In this document: positions 50,671 to 60,228 of the stretch, piece after piece
Layout of the letters: every line of letters starts with the position of its first letter
Numbering within the stretch: position 1 is the first letter of the stretch
Source of the DNA: CAVRTM01 sp963696105
GTDB taxonomy: Bacteria; Actinomycetota; Actinomycetes; Actinomycetales; Dermatophilaceae
Assembly: GCA_963696105.1 (NCBI GenBank)
Contig: CAVOIP010000005.1
Location: forward strand, 558,001-622,000
DNA length: 64,000 bases
Direction of reading: 5' to 3'
Notes under the pieces: model-generated
What the model saw: the letters and a program-made list of their open reading frames with translations, nothing else
The model's database searches: none
Told to the model about the DNA's origin: nothing
Made by a program: the position numbers and the translations under genes

Positions 50671-51747
50671 GTGGACCGCAGTGACGACGACCTGCTGCGC
50701 GCGACCCTGGCAGCGGTCGCGCCCGGCACCGACCTGCGCGACGGCCTCGAGCGGATCCTGCGCGGCCGCACCGGCGCCCTGATCGTGCTCGGCCACGACC
50801 GCGTCGTGGACTCGATGGCCACCGGCGGCTTCCCGATGGACATCGAGTTCTCAGCCACCCGGCTGCGCGAGCTGGCCAAGATGGACGGCGCGGTCATCCT
50901 CGACCGCGACGCCACCCGGATCCTGCGCGCCGCGACCCAGCTGCTGCCGGACCCCGCGATCGAGACCACCGAGTCCGGCACCCGCCACCGCACCGCCGAG
51001 CGGGTGGCCAAGCAGACCGGGTTCCCCGTGGTGTCGGTCAGCCAGTCGATGCAGATCGTCGCCCTCTACGTCGGCGGGCGCCGGCACGTGCTCGAGGGCT
51101 CGGCCGCCATCCTCTCCCGCGCCAACCAGGCCCTGCAGACCCTCGAGCGCTACAAAGCGCGCCTGGACGAGGTCACCGGCACCCTGTCCGCCCTCGAGAT
51201 CGAGGACCTCGTCACCGTCCGTGACGTGGCGGCGGTCCTGCAGCGCCTCGAGATGGTCCGCCGGATCAGCGACGAGATCGACGACTACGTCGTCGGGCTC
51301 GGCACCGACGGGCGGCTGCTCACGCTCCAGCTGGAGGAGCTCACCGGCGGCCTCGGCAACGACCGCGAGCTGGTCATCCGCGACTACCTCGAGGCGGCAC
51401 GCAGCGCCCACACCGTCGAGGAGGTGCTCGCCGGACTGATGAACCTCTCCTCCACCGAGCTGCTCGACCTCGCCGCCGGCGCCAAGGCCCTCGGCTTCTC
51501 GATCGTGGGCGACGCCCTCGACGCGGCCGTCAGCCCCCGCGGCTACCGGCTGCTGTCCAAGATCCCCCGGCTGCCCGGTGCCATCGTGGACCGCCTGGTC
51601 GACCACTTCGACAACCTCCAGAAGCTGCTGGCCGCCAACCTCGACGACCTGATGGCCGTCGACGGTGTCGGCGAGGGCCGGGCCCGCGCCGTCCGCGAGG
51701 GCCTGTCCCGCCTGGCCGAGTCCAGCATCCTCGAGCGCTACGTCTGA
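50671..51747 (+). CDS. disA: DNA integrity scanning diadenylate cyclase DisA
   Basis: Makes c-di-AMP while scanning DNA, signalling lesions. 358 residues: DAC domain with D72-G73-A74 (KMDGAVIL) and R105-H106-R107 (GTRHRTAER), a linker of helices, and a C-terminal HhH domain (LMAVDGVGEGRARAVREGL). GTG 50671. A -10-like TTAGACT at 50596-50602 would give a leader of about 65 bases, unlike the leaderless radA. Confidence 0.96.
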   Translation: MDRSDDDLLRATLAAVAPGTDLRDGLERILRGRTGALIVLGHDRVVDSMATGGFPMDIEFSATRLRELAKMDGAVILDRDATRILRAATQLLPDPAIETTESGTRHRTAERVAKQTGFPVVSVSQSMQIVALYVGGRRHVLEGSAAILSRANQALQTLERYKARLDEVTGTLSALEIEDLVTVRDVAAVLQRLEMVRRISDEIDDYVVGLGTDGRLLTLQLEELTGGLGNDRELVIRDYLEAARSAHTVEEVLAGLMNLSSTELLDLAAGAKALGFSIVGDALDAAVSPRGYRLLSKIPRLPGAIVDRLVDHFDNLQKLLAANLDDLMAVDGVGEGRARAVREGLSRLAESSILERYV

Positions 51748-51760
51748 CCGCGGCGCCGCC

Positions 51761-52768
51761 GTGACCGCGGAACCCGCCTTGGCCGGCGCCTGCGTTCCTC
51801 CGGCGCTGCTGCACCAGCGCCTCGCCGACTGGTACGCCGTCGCCCGCCGGGACCTGCCCTGGCGCGCCGCCGGTACGACGCCCTGGGGCGTCTTCGTGTC
51901 CGAGGTCATGCTCCAGCAGACGCCGGTCTCCCGGGTCGAGCCCGTCTGGCACGAGTGGATGGCGCGGTGGCCGGAGCCGGCCGGACTCGCCGCGGCCGCC
52001 CCCGGCGACGCAGTCCGGGCCTGGGGCCGGCTCGGCTACCCCCGCCGGGCCCTGCGCCTGCACGCCGCGGCGACCGCGATGGTGCAGCGCCACGGCGGCC
52101 GGGTGCCCGACAGCCACGCCGAGCTGCTCGAGCTGCCCGGCGTCGGCGCCTACACCGCCGCGGCCGTCGCCAGCTTCGCCTTCGGCCGGCACGCCACGGT
52201 CGTGGACACCAACATCCGCCGGGTGCACGCCCGTCTGGCAGGCGGGCGCGCCCTGCCTGCGCCGGCGCTCACCCGTGCGGAGACGGTGCTGGCCACGGAG
52301 CTGCTGCCGCCGGAGGCCGCCGCGGCCGCGACGTGGAACGTCGCGGTCATGGAGCTCGGTGCGCTGGTCTGCACGGCCCGCTCCCCCCGCTGCGCCGGCT
52401 GCCCCGTTGCCGACCTGTGCGCCTGGCAGCGCGCTGGCCGGCCGGCGTACGACGGTCCGGTCCGTCGCGGCCAGGCCTGGCACGGCACCGACCGGCAGTG
52501 CCGCGGCGCCCTGCTGGCCGTGCTGCGGGCCGCCTCCCGCCCGGTGACCCGGGCCGCGCTGGCCGCCGCCTGGCTCACCGACGACGCCCAGCTGGACCGC
52601 TGCCTGGACAGCCTGGTGGTCGACGGCCTGGTCGAGCCGCTGCCGCGCGGACGGTTCCGGCTGCCCCACGCCGAAGCGCCCTCGCCGGCCGTTCCGTCGC
52701 GGCAGGACGTGCGCCATGCGGCGGAGTCGCCGGGCTGCCCGGCTCCGACGCTCAGACCACCAGGCTGA
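51761..52768 (+). CDS. mutY: A/G-specific adenine glycosylase MutY
   Basis: Removes adenine mispaired with 8-oxoguanine. 335 residues: RRDLPWR near 29-35, SEVMLQQT with catalytic Glu48, HhH motif LPGVGAYTA (125-133), Asp149 in VVDTNIRR, and the 4Fe-4S ligands C204, C211, C214 and C220. Start GTG 51761, 14 bases after disA; longer in-frame starts lie inside disA. The C-terminal NUDIX-like domain of E. coli MutY is reduced to about 110 residues. The last 17 bases overlap the convergent gntP gene. Confidence 0.92.
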   Translation: MTAEPALAGACVPPALLHQRLADWYAVARRDLPWRAAGTTPWGVFVSEVMLQQTPVSRVEPVWHEWMARWPEPAGLAAAAPGDAVRAWGRLGYPRRALRLHAAATAMVQRHGGRVPDSHAELLELPGVGAYTAAAVASFAFGRHATVVDTNIRRVHARLAGGRALPAPALTRAETVLATELLPPEAAAAATWNVAVMELGALVCTARSPRCAGCPVADLCAWQRAGRPAYDGPVRRGQAWHGTDRQCRGALLAVLRAASRPVTRAALAAAWLTDDAQLDRCLDSLVVDGLVEPLPRGRFRLPHAEAPSPAVPSRQDVRHAAESPGCPAPTLRPPG

Positions 52769-54263
52769 CCAGCAGCACGAAGACCACACCCACGACCGAT
52801 ATCACCGTCTCCATCACCGACCAGGACCGGATGGTCTCGCCGACGGTCATCCCGAAGTACTCCTTCACCAGCCAGAAGCCCGCGTCGTTGACGTGGCTGA
52901 AGAACAGCGAGCCGCAGCCGATGGCCAGCACGAGGAGCGCGACGTCGGGCCGGCTCATGTCGGCGGCCAGCGGCGCGACGATGCCCGCGGCGGTGATGGT
53001 CGCCACAGTGGCCGACCCGGTGCCGACCCGGATGGCCGCGGCGACCAGCCACCCCAGCAGCAGCGGCGAGAGGTTGGCGCCCTTGGCCATGTCCCCGATG
53101 ACGTTGCCGACACCGGCGTCGACGAGCATCTGCTTGAAGCCGCCGCCGGCAGCCACGATCAGCAGGATCGAGGCGATGCCGGGAAGGCCGCCGCCGAGGG
53201 AGGCCTCGATCTGCCGGCGGTTCATGCCCGAGCCGCGCCCGAGCGCGAACATCGCCACCAGCACGGCCGCGAGCAGGGCGACCGGGGGGTTGCCGACCAC
53301 GTCCAGGGCACTGCGCAGGCCGTTGCCCTCGGGCAGGGCGATCTCCGCGACGGCGCGGGCGAGCATCAGCACCACCGGCAAGGTGATGGTGATGATCGCC
53401 GCGGCGAAGCTGGGCCGGCGCGTCAGCCGCGGCTCGGACGACGCGAAGCCCTGGGTGCCCACCAGGCCGGCGTCCGAGCCGCCGGGCGCCTGCGGGCGGA
53501 CGCTTCCGGACGCGCCGGCCCGGGCCGCGCTGCCCACCAGGACATCCTCCGAGCCGGCCTCGACGCTCCCGGCCATGCCCGGCAGGGCCGGTGTCGCCAC
53601 CGGCACCCAGCGCGCGAGAACGGTCGCCAGCACCGGGCCGGCCAGGATCAGGGTGGGGACCGCGATGAGCAGGCCGAGCAGCAACGTCGTGCCGAGGTCG
53701 GCCTTCAGCGAGCTGATCGCCGCCAGCGGCCCCGGGTGCGGCGGCACGAGCCCGTGCAGCACCGACAGGCCGGCTAGCGCCGGGATGCCGACCTTCAGGA
53801 GCGAGACGCCGGTACGCCGGGCGACGAGGATGACGACGGGGACGAGCAGCACGACGCCGACCTCGAAGAACAGCGGCAGCCCCAGGATGGCGGCGATGAG
53901 GGCCATCGCCCAGGGCAGCCCTCGCTCGCCGACGCGGCCGATGATCGTGTCGACGATCTGGTCGGCACCACCGGAGTCGGCGAGCAGCTTGCCGACCATC
54001 GCCCCGAGCGCGATCAACAGCCCGACGGTGCCCACCGTCGAGCCGAACCCCTTGGTGAAGCTGTCGATGATCGCGCCGGCCGGCACCTCGGCGACGATGC
54101 CCAGCGCGGCGGTGCCGAGGATCAGCGCCAGGAACGGGTGGAACTTGGCGGCGCTGATCAGCAGGACGACGGTGGCGATGCCGACCGCTGCGGCGATGAG
54201 CAGCTGGGTCTGGCCGGCACTGCTGACCGCGGCGGGCAGGAGGGTGAGGGCGGAGGTGGTCAC
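52752..54263 (-). CDS. Gluconate:H+ symporter, GntP family
   Basis: 503 residues with 12 or more membrane helices. GFGSTVGTVGLLIALGAMVGKLLADSGGAD, of which LGAMVGKLLADSGGAD is the family signature, LPLFFEVGVVLLVPV, VPPHPGPLAA, and SILLIVAAGGGFKQML, TGSATVATITAAGI, HVNDAGFWLVKEY. A hydrophilic loop of about 65 residues (235-300) is inserted mid-protein. GTG 54263 overlaps the gluconokinase TGA (GTGA), so kinase and transporter form a catabolic operon. Confidence 0.92.
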   Translation of the reverse strand: MTTSALTLLPAAVSSAGQTQLLIAAAVGIATVVLLISAAKFHPFLALILGTAALGIVAEVPAGAIIDSFTKGFGSTVGTVGLLIALGAMVGKLLADSGGADQIVDTIIGRVGERGLPWAMALIAAILGLPLFFEVGVVLLVPVVILVARRTGVSLLKVGIPALAGLSVLHGLVPPHPGPLAAISSLKADLGTTLLLGLLIAVPTLILAGPVLATVLARWVPVATPALPGMAGSVEAGSEDVLVGSAARAGASGSVRPQAPGGSDAGLVGTQGFASSEPRLTRRPSFAAAIITITLPVVLMLARAVAEIALPEGNGLRSALDVVGNPPVALLAAVLVAMFALGRGSGMNRRQIEASLGGGLPGIASILLIVAAGGGFKQMLVDAGVGNVIGDMAKGANLSPLLLGWLVAAAIRVGTGSATVATITAAGIVAPLAADMSRPDVALLVLAIGCGSLFFSHVNDAGFWLVKEYFGMTVGETIRSWSVMETVISVVGVVFVLLVSLVV

Positions 54264-54787
54264 ACTGCGGCTCCCGTGGCGTGCAGCCCGAGAGCTGCCA
54301 TGGCTCGGTTTTGGACTTCCTGGGGAGTACCCGTTGCGGGCACGACCACACCCGGCTCGTCCGGCTGGAGCGGCTCCAGCGTCGCGAGCTGGCTGGGCAG
54401 CAGGGAGGCGGGCATGTAGTGCCCCTGGCGCACGCTCAGCCGGTCCCCGATCAGGGCCGGGTCGGCACTGACGTGGCAGAACCGCACCTGGGGGCGCCCC
54501 TCCCGCAGGAGGTCGCGATAGACCCGGCGCAGCGCAGAGCAGGTGATGACCGCGCTGGCGGAGCGCTCGATGTGCTCATCCATCCAGGAGCCGATGGCGC
54601 GCAGCCAGGGCCACCGGTCCTCGTCGGTCAGCGGGTGCCCCGCGGCCATCTTGGCCACGTTGGCCTCGGAGTGCAGCCCGTCGCCCTCGGCGAAGTCCCA
54701 CCCCATCGCCGTCGCGATCCCCTGGGCCACGGTGGTCTTGCCCGACCCGGAGACCCCCATGACGACGATCACGTCACTACCTGTCAT
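54260..54787 (-). CDS. Gluconokinase
   Basis: Phosphorylates gluconate to 6-phosphogluconate for the pentose phosphate pathway. 175 residues: P-loop GVSGSGKTT at 11-19, FAEGDGLHSEANVAKMAAGHPLTDEDRWPWL, of which EGDGLHSEANVAKM is diagnostic of the GntK/IdnK type, CSALRRVYRDLLR and HYMPASLLPSQLATLEPL. ATG 54787. No GntR regulator is adjacent; what lies upstream is an ABC ATPase remnant. Confidence 0.93.
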   Translation of the reverse strand: MTGSDVIVVMGVSGSGKTTVAQGIATAMGWDFAEGDGLHSEANVAKMAAGHPLTDEDRWPWLRAIGSWMDEHIERSASAVITCSALRRVYRDLLREGRPQVRFCHVSADPALIGDRLSVRQGHYMPASLLPSQLATLEPLQPDEPGVVVPATGTPQEVQNRAMAALGLHATGAAV

Positions 54788-54910
54788 GCCGGCACGTCCC
54801 GTTCCTCGCTCTCCAGCTGCGCTGCTGCCAACCGGCAACGGTAGACCCGCCGCGTCGGCGACGTCATTGCGCCCTCCGAGGGCCTCCGGTCGGTTCTCGC
54901 TCTTGTGCGC

Positions 54911-55280
54911 GGGCACGACGCTGCTGCTGACGACCCACGACATGGGCGACGTCCAGCGGCTCTGCGACCGGGTGCTGGTCGTCGACCGCGGCATGCTGGC
55001 GTACGACGGGACGCTGCCCGGGCTGGCCGCCACGGTCGGCGCGCGCCGGGTCCTGGTGGTCGAGCTGGTCGAGGCCGCACCGGAGCTCACCGGCATCCCC
55101 GGCGCCGAGCACCTCTCCAGCGAGGGCGGCGGGATGCGCCAGCGACTGGCGTTCGACCCCCGGACGACGACCGCGGCGACGCTGCTCGCCGCGGTGTCGG
55201 CCCGCGCCGACGTGCGTGACCTGTCGGTGGAGAAGCCCGACATCGAGGACGTCGTGAGCCGCATCTACCTGTCCCGCTGA
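54911..55280 (+). pseudogene. ABC transporter ATP-binding protein, C-terminal fragment
   Basis: The frame reads GTTLLLTTHDMGDVQRLCDRVLVVDRGMLAYDGTL, which is the switch region (TTHD) and what follows in ABC-2 type exporter ATPases, then about 90 residues of the accessory C-terminal domain to SRIYLSR. Walker A, Q-loop, signature and Walker B are absent: the sequence before 54911 is unrelated. No start codon or RBS fits, and no permease gene is nearby. This is the 3' end of a deleted gene, with the break about 120 bases from the gluconokinase start. Confidence 0.7.
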
Positions 55281-55347
55281 CGCGGGACGTCCCCGCCCGC
55301 GGTCCGCGGGCCGGACCTGCAGGGCTGCCCGCGGGATGGTGGGGCCG

Positions 55348-55842
55348 TCAGAGGGTGCGCAGCATCCGGGTGTTGCCGAGGGTGTTGGGCTTGACCCGCT
55401 CGAGGTCCAGGAACTCCGCGACGCCCTCGTCGTACGAGCGCAGCAGCTCGGCGTAGACCTCCGGCGGGACGGCCTGACCATCGATCGGGGTGAAGCCGTG
55501 GCGGGTGAAGAAGGCGACCTCGAAGGTCAGGCAGAAGACCCGCTCGATGCCGAGGTCGCGGGCGTCCTGCAGCAGCACCTCGAGGACCTGCCCGCCGATG
55601 CCGCGGCCGAGGGCGTCCTGGTGGACCGCAAGCGTGCGCACCTCGGCGAGGTCCTCCCACAACACGTGCAGCGCGCCGCAGCCCAGGACCTGGCCGTCGA
55701 CCTCGGCGACCCGGAACTGCTGCAGCCCCTCGTAGTACGCGACGGCGTCCTTGGCCACGAGCACGCGCGTGGCCGTCAACGGCTCCACCAGGTCCCGGAT
55801 CGCGCGGACGTCACTGGTGCGGGCGCGGCGTACCTGGATCAC
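55348..55842 (-). CDS. argA: Amino-acid N-acetyltransferase (ArgA-like N-acetylglutamate synthase)
   Basis: 164 residues, a single GNAT domain. VRRARTSDVRAIRDLVEPL, GCGALHVLWEDLAEVRTLAVHQDALGRGIGGQVLEVLL (acetyl-CoA loop GRGIGG), RVFCLTFEVAFFTRHGFTPIDG and the end DLERVKPNTLGNTRML match, from memory, mycobacterial ArgA (Rv2747), which makes N-acetylglutamate for arginine synthesis without an amino acid kinase domain. GTG 55842 with TACGTT seven bases upstream. Confidence 0.88.
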   Translation of the reverse strand: MIQVRRARTSDVRAIRDLVEPLTATRVLVAKDAVAYYEGLQQFRVAEVDGQVLGCGALHVLWEDLAEVRTLAVHQDALGRGIGGQVLEVLLQDARDLGIERVFCLTFEVAFFTRHGFTPIDGQAVPPEVYAELLRSYDEGVAEFLDLERVKPNTLGNTRMLRTL

Positions 55843-55849
55843 GGCACCG

Positions 55850-55855
55850 AACGTA
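55850..55855 (-). promoter_or_regulatory. Leaderless -10 of argA
   Basis: TACGTT on the minus strand, seven bases before GTG 55842. Confidence 0.45.
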
Positions 55856-55965
55856 GCGCAGCGGCTGCGGGCGCCTCGGGGGAGGTGGGCTCCCCCGGTC
55901 CCCGGACCTGGTGGGGGCGGCGGCAGGGCCGCGGCCACCGCCGATGGCCGCACCTCGCCGGGGGT

Positions 55966-55971
55966 TAGGGT
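55966..55971 (+). promoter_or_regulatory. Leaderless -10 of the leader ORF before the SDR gene
   Basis: TAGGGT lies seven bases before GTG 55979. Confidence 0.5.
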
Positions 55972-55978
55972 GCACGGC

Positions 55979-56044
55979 GTGACCCGATCCCGTTGCGCCG
56001 CCGGACCGTTCCTGCCCTCCCGGGACGCGGGGCTGCGGCCATGA
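55979..56044 (+). CDS. Short leader ORF coupled to the SDR gene
   Basis: 21 codons beginning MTRSRCAAGP. The stop TGA 56042-56044 overlaps ATG 56041 of the SDR gene (ATGA). With a -10 seven bases before the GTG, the mRNA should begin at this ORF and the SDR be reached by coupling. One Cys at codon 6. The architecture is the same as at 40226-40330. Confidence 0.4.
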   Translation: MTRSRCAAGPFLPSRDAGLRP

Positions 56045-56844
56045 GCAGCGGCGGCCGCGGGGTCCTCGTCACCGGCGCCTCCCGCGGCGTGGGTGCCGCG
56101 ACGGCGCGGGCGTTCGCGGCCCGCGGCGACCGCGTCGTGGTCCACTACCGCGGTGCCCGTGACCGGGCCGAGGCGGTGCTCGCCGGCCTGGACGGCGAGG
56201 GCCATGCGCTGATCGGCGCGGACCTCACCGACCCGGCGCAGGTGCAGCGGCTCGCGGCCGAGGCGGCGGAGGCCCTGGGCCGGGTCGACGTGCTGGTCAA
56301 CAACGCGGCGATGTACGTCGACTCCCCGACCGCCGGCAGCCGGCGCGTCGGGCACCCCCTGCCGGACACGACGTACGAGGAGTGGGTCGACGTCTGGGCC
56401 CGCACCGTCGCGACCAACCTGCTCGGCCCGGCCAACCTGACGTGGTGCGTGGCGCGGCACATGATCGACGTCGCTCCGGCGGAGGGCCGCCCGGTCGGCC
56501 GGATCGTCAACGTGGGGTCCCGCGGGGCGTTCCGCGGCGAGCCGGACGTCCCGGCGTACGGCGCGAGCAAGGCCGGCCTGCACGCGATGGGCTCCTCGCT
56601 GGCGGTCGCCCTCGGCGGTCACGGCATCTCGGTGGTCACGCTGGCGCCCGGCTTCATCGGCAGCGAGATGGCGGCACCGGTGCTGGACGGCCCGGGAGGC
56701 GACGCGGTGCGCGCCCAGAGCCCGTTCGGGCGGGTGGCCACGCCGCAGGAGGTGGCCGAGGCGCTCCTCGCCCTCGCCGAGCCGTCGGCCGAGTGGGCCT
56801 CCGGGGCGGTCATCGACTTCAACGGCGCCAGCTACCTGCACTGA
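56041..56844 (+). CDS. Short-chain dehydrogenase/reductase
   Basis: 267 residues. VLVTGASRGVGAATARAFAARG (cofactor loop TGASRGVG), VNNAAMY, the catalytic Ser in VNVGSRGAFRGEPDVPAYGASKAGLHAMGSSLA with Tyr-x-x-x-Lys (YGASK), and GAVIDFNGASYLH at the end, the FabG-like fold. NADP is likely (no acidic residue after strand 2; HYRGARDRAE instead). Substrate unknown. Expression depends on the leader ORF if the leaderless promoter is correct. Confidence 0.82.
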   Translation: MSSGGRGVLVTGASRGVGAATARAFAARGDRVVVHYRGARDRAEAVLAGLDGEGHALIGADLTDPAQVQRLAAEAAEALGRVDVLVNNAAMYVDSPTAGSRRVGHPLPDTTYEEWVDVWARTVATNLLGPANLTWCVARHMIDVAPAEGRPVGRIVNVGSRGAFRGEPDVPAYGASKAGLHAMGSSLAVALGGHGISVVTLAPGFIGSEMAAPVLDGPGGDAVRAQSPFGRVATPQEVAEALLALAEPSAEWASGAVIDFNGASYLH

Positions 56845-56913
56845 GCACGGGCCGCTCCGGCGGGCGACCCGCCGCCGGGCGCGGCCAGGGCGGGCCGACC
56901 CGCCGGGAGGCCG

Positions 56914-57228
56914 TCAGTGCAGGACCTTGAGCCCGACGACGCCCCCGATGATCAGCACCAGGCAGGTCAGGCGCGCGACGGTGGCCGGCTCACCGAGCGC
57001 CACCATGCCGTAGCCGGCGGTGCCGACCGCCCCGATGCCGACCCACACCGCGTAGCCGGTGCCGACCGGGATGGCGCGCAGGGCGTAGCCCAGCCCCGTC
57101 ATCGACAGCACCACCGCCGCCCCGAACAGCACCGTGGGCAGCGGCCGGGACAGGCCACGGGACTCGGCGAGCGCGGACGCCCACACCGTCTCCAGGACAC
57201 CGGAGACCACGAGCACGATCCAGGCCAT
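56914..57228 (-). CDS. sugE: Small multidrug resistance family exporter (SugE/Gdx type)
   Basis: 104 residues, four membrane helices. WIVLVVSGVLETVWASALAESRGLSRP has Glu13, the essential proton/substrate site, in the G-x-x-E-T-x-W context of the SugE (Gdx) group, and PVGTGYAVWVGIGAVGTAGYGM is the SMR signature. Gdx members export guanidinium in exchange for protons. The start is ATG 57228. The upstream leader resembles a guanidine-I riboswitch in three blocks. Confidence 0.85.
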   Translation of the reverse strand: MAWIVLVVSGVLETVWASALAESRGLSRPLPTVLFGAAVVLSMTGLGYALRAIPVGTGYAVWVGIGAVGTAGYGMVALGEPATVARLTCLVLIIGGVVGLKVLH

Positions 57229-57330
57229 GACGACACCACTCCCGTGCCCGCCGTCGTCGTGCGTGGGGTACGGCGCGCGCTCTCGTCCCAGCCACAGGCG
57301 AACCCTGCCGGCGCGCGAAGCCTACCGACG
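57229..57330 (-). promoter_or_regulatory. Leader resembling a degenerate guanidine-I (ykkC) riboswitch
   Basis: Read on the minus strand, GTAGGCTTCG (57325-57316), GGCTGGGACGAGAG and ACGGCGGGCACGGGAG occur in the order and approximate spacing of the ykkC blocks CTAGGGTTCCG, GACTGGTCCGAGAG and ACGGCGGGA-AAAAGC-CCGGGAG. Several normally invariant bases differ and the AAAAGC part is missing. The gene behind it, a Gdx exporter, is the usual target of this riboswitch. Confidence 0.3.
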
Positions 57331-57346
57331 GTCGTCGTACGAACGA

Positions 57347-57381
57347 CGAAGGGGCCGGGTGCGATGCACCCGACCCCTTCG
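57347..57381 (-). terminator. Terminator after clpC
   Basis: CGAAGGGG-C-CGGGTGC (57347-57362) pairs with GCACCCG-A-CCCCTTCG (57366-57381), with one mismatch and a 3-base loop, 32 bases beyond the clpC stop. Confidence 0.75.
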
Positions 57382-57412
57382 CGTCCTGCTCCGGTCGCCG
57401 GAGCGGGGACGG

Positions 57413-59936
<2,524 letters not shown>

Positions 59937-59952
59937 CGCTCTGCTCCTCGCT

Positions 59953-59968
59953 ATCGAGATACCTCGAT
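59953..59968 (-). promoter_or_regulatory. Inverted repeat 16 bases before clpC
   Basis: ATCGAG-N4-CTCGAT, a perfect palindrome within the leader, close to the start codon. Candidate repressor site. Confidence 0.4.
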
Positions 59969-59986
59969 GCTATCTGCGCTCAGGGT

Positions 59987-60028
59987 GCATCAAGAACTGT
60001 ACGAGGGCCGGACTGCCCACCTTGATGC
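59987..60028 (-). promoter_or_regulatory. Wide inverted repeat upstream of clpC
   Basis: GCATCAAG (59987-59994) is inverted as CTTGATGC (60021-60028), 26 bases apart. It could be two half-sites of one factor. Confidence 0.3.
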
Positions 60029-60067
60029 GACCGTGACAACGACATACCCGCTCAGCGTGTTCCTCAC

Positions 60068-60088
60068 CTTGAGCCGGGACGACTCATG
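60068..60088 (-). promoter_or_regulatory. HAIR-like HspR site upstream of clpC
   Basis: CTTGAGC-N7-ACTCATG matches the HspR consensus CTTGAGT-N7-ACTCAAG at 12 of 14 positions. It lies 132 bases upstream of clpC. The remaining 134 bases to the PmoA-like stop are GC-rich and hold no gene I can support. Confidence 0.5.
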
Positions 60089-60177
60089 TTCGCCCACGGC
60101 GGACAGGCGCCGGGCCGGTACGACGCCCGCGGGACCGGCCGCGGCGGCGCCGCGGGCCGGCCCGGGCTCCAGCGCGG

Positions 60178-60228
60178 CTGCACGGCCAGCGCGGTCAGCG
60201 GGGACCTGCACGGCCGGCGCAGTCAGCG
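60178..60228. repeat. 28-base-period tandem duplication at the 3' end of the PmoA-like gene
   Basis: Two 23-base copies with core CTGCACGGCC(A/G)GCGC and ending GTCAGCG lie at 60178-60200 and 60206-60228; they differ at two bases. The second copy contains the gene's stop codon. Confidence 0.6.
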
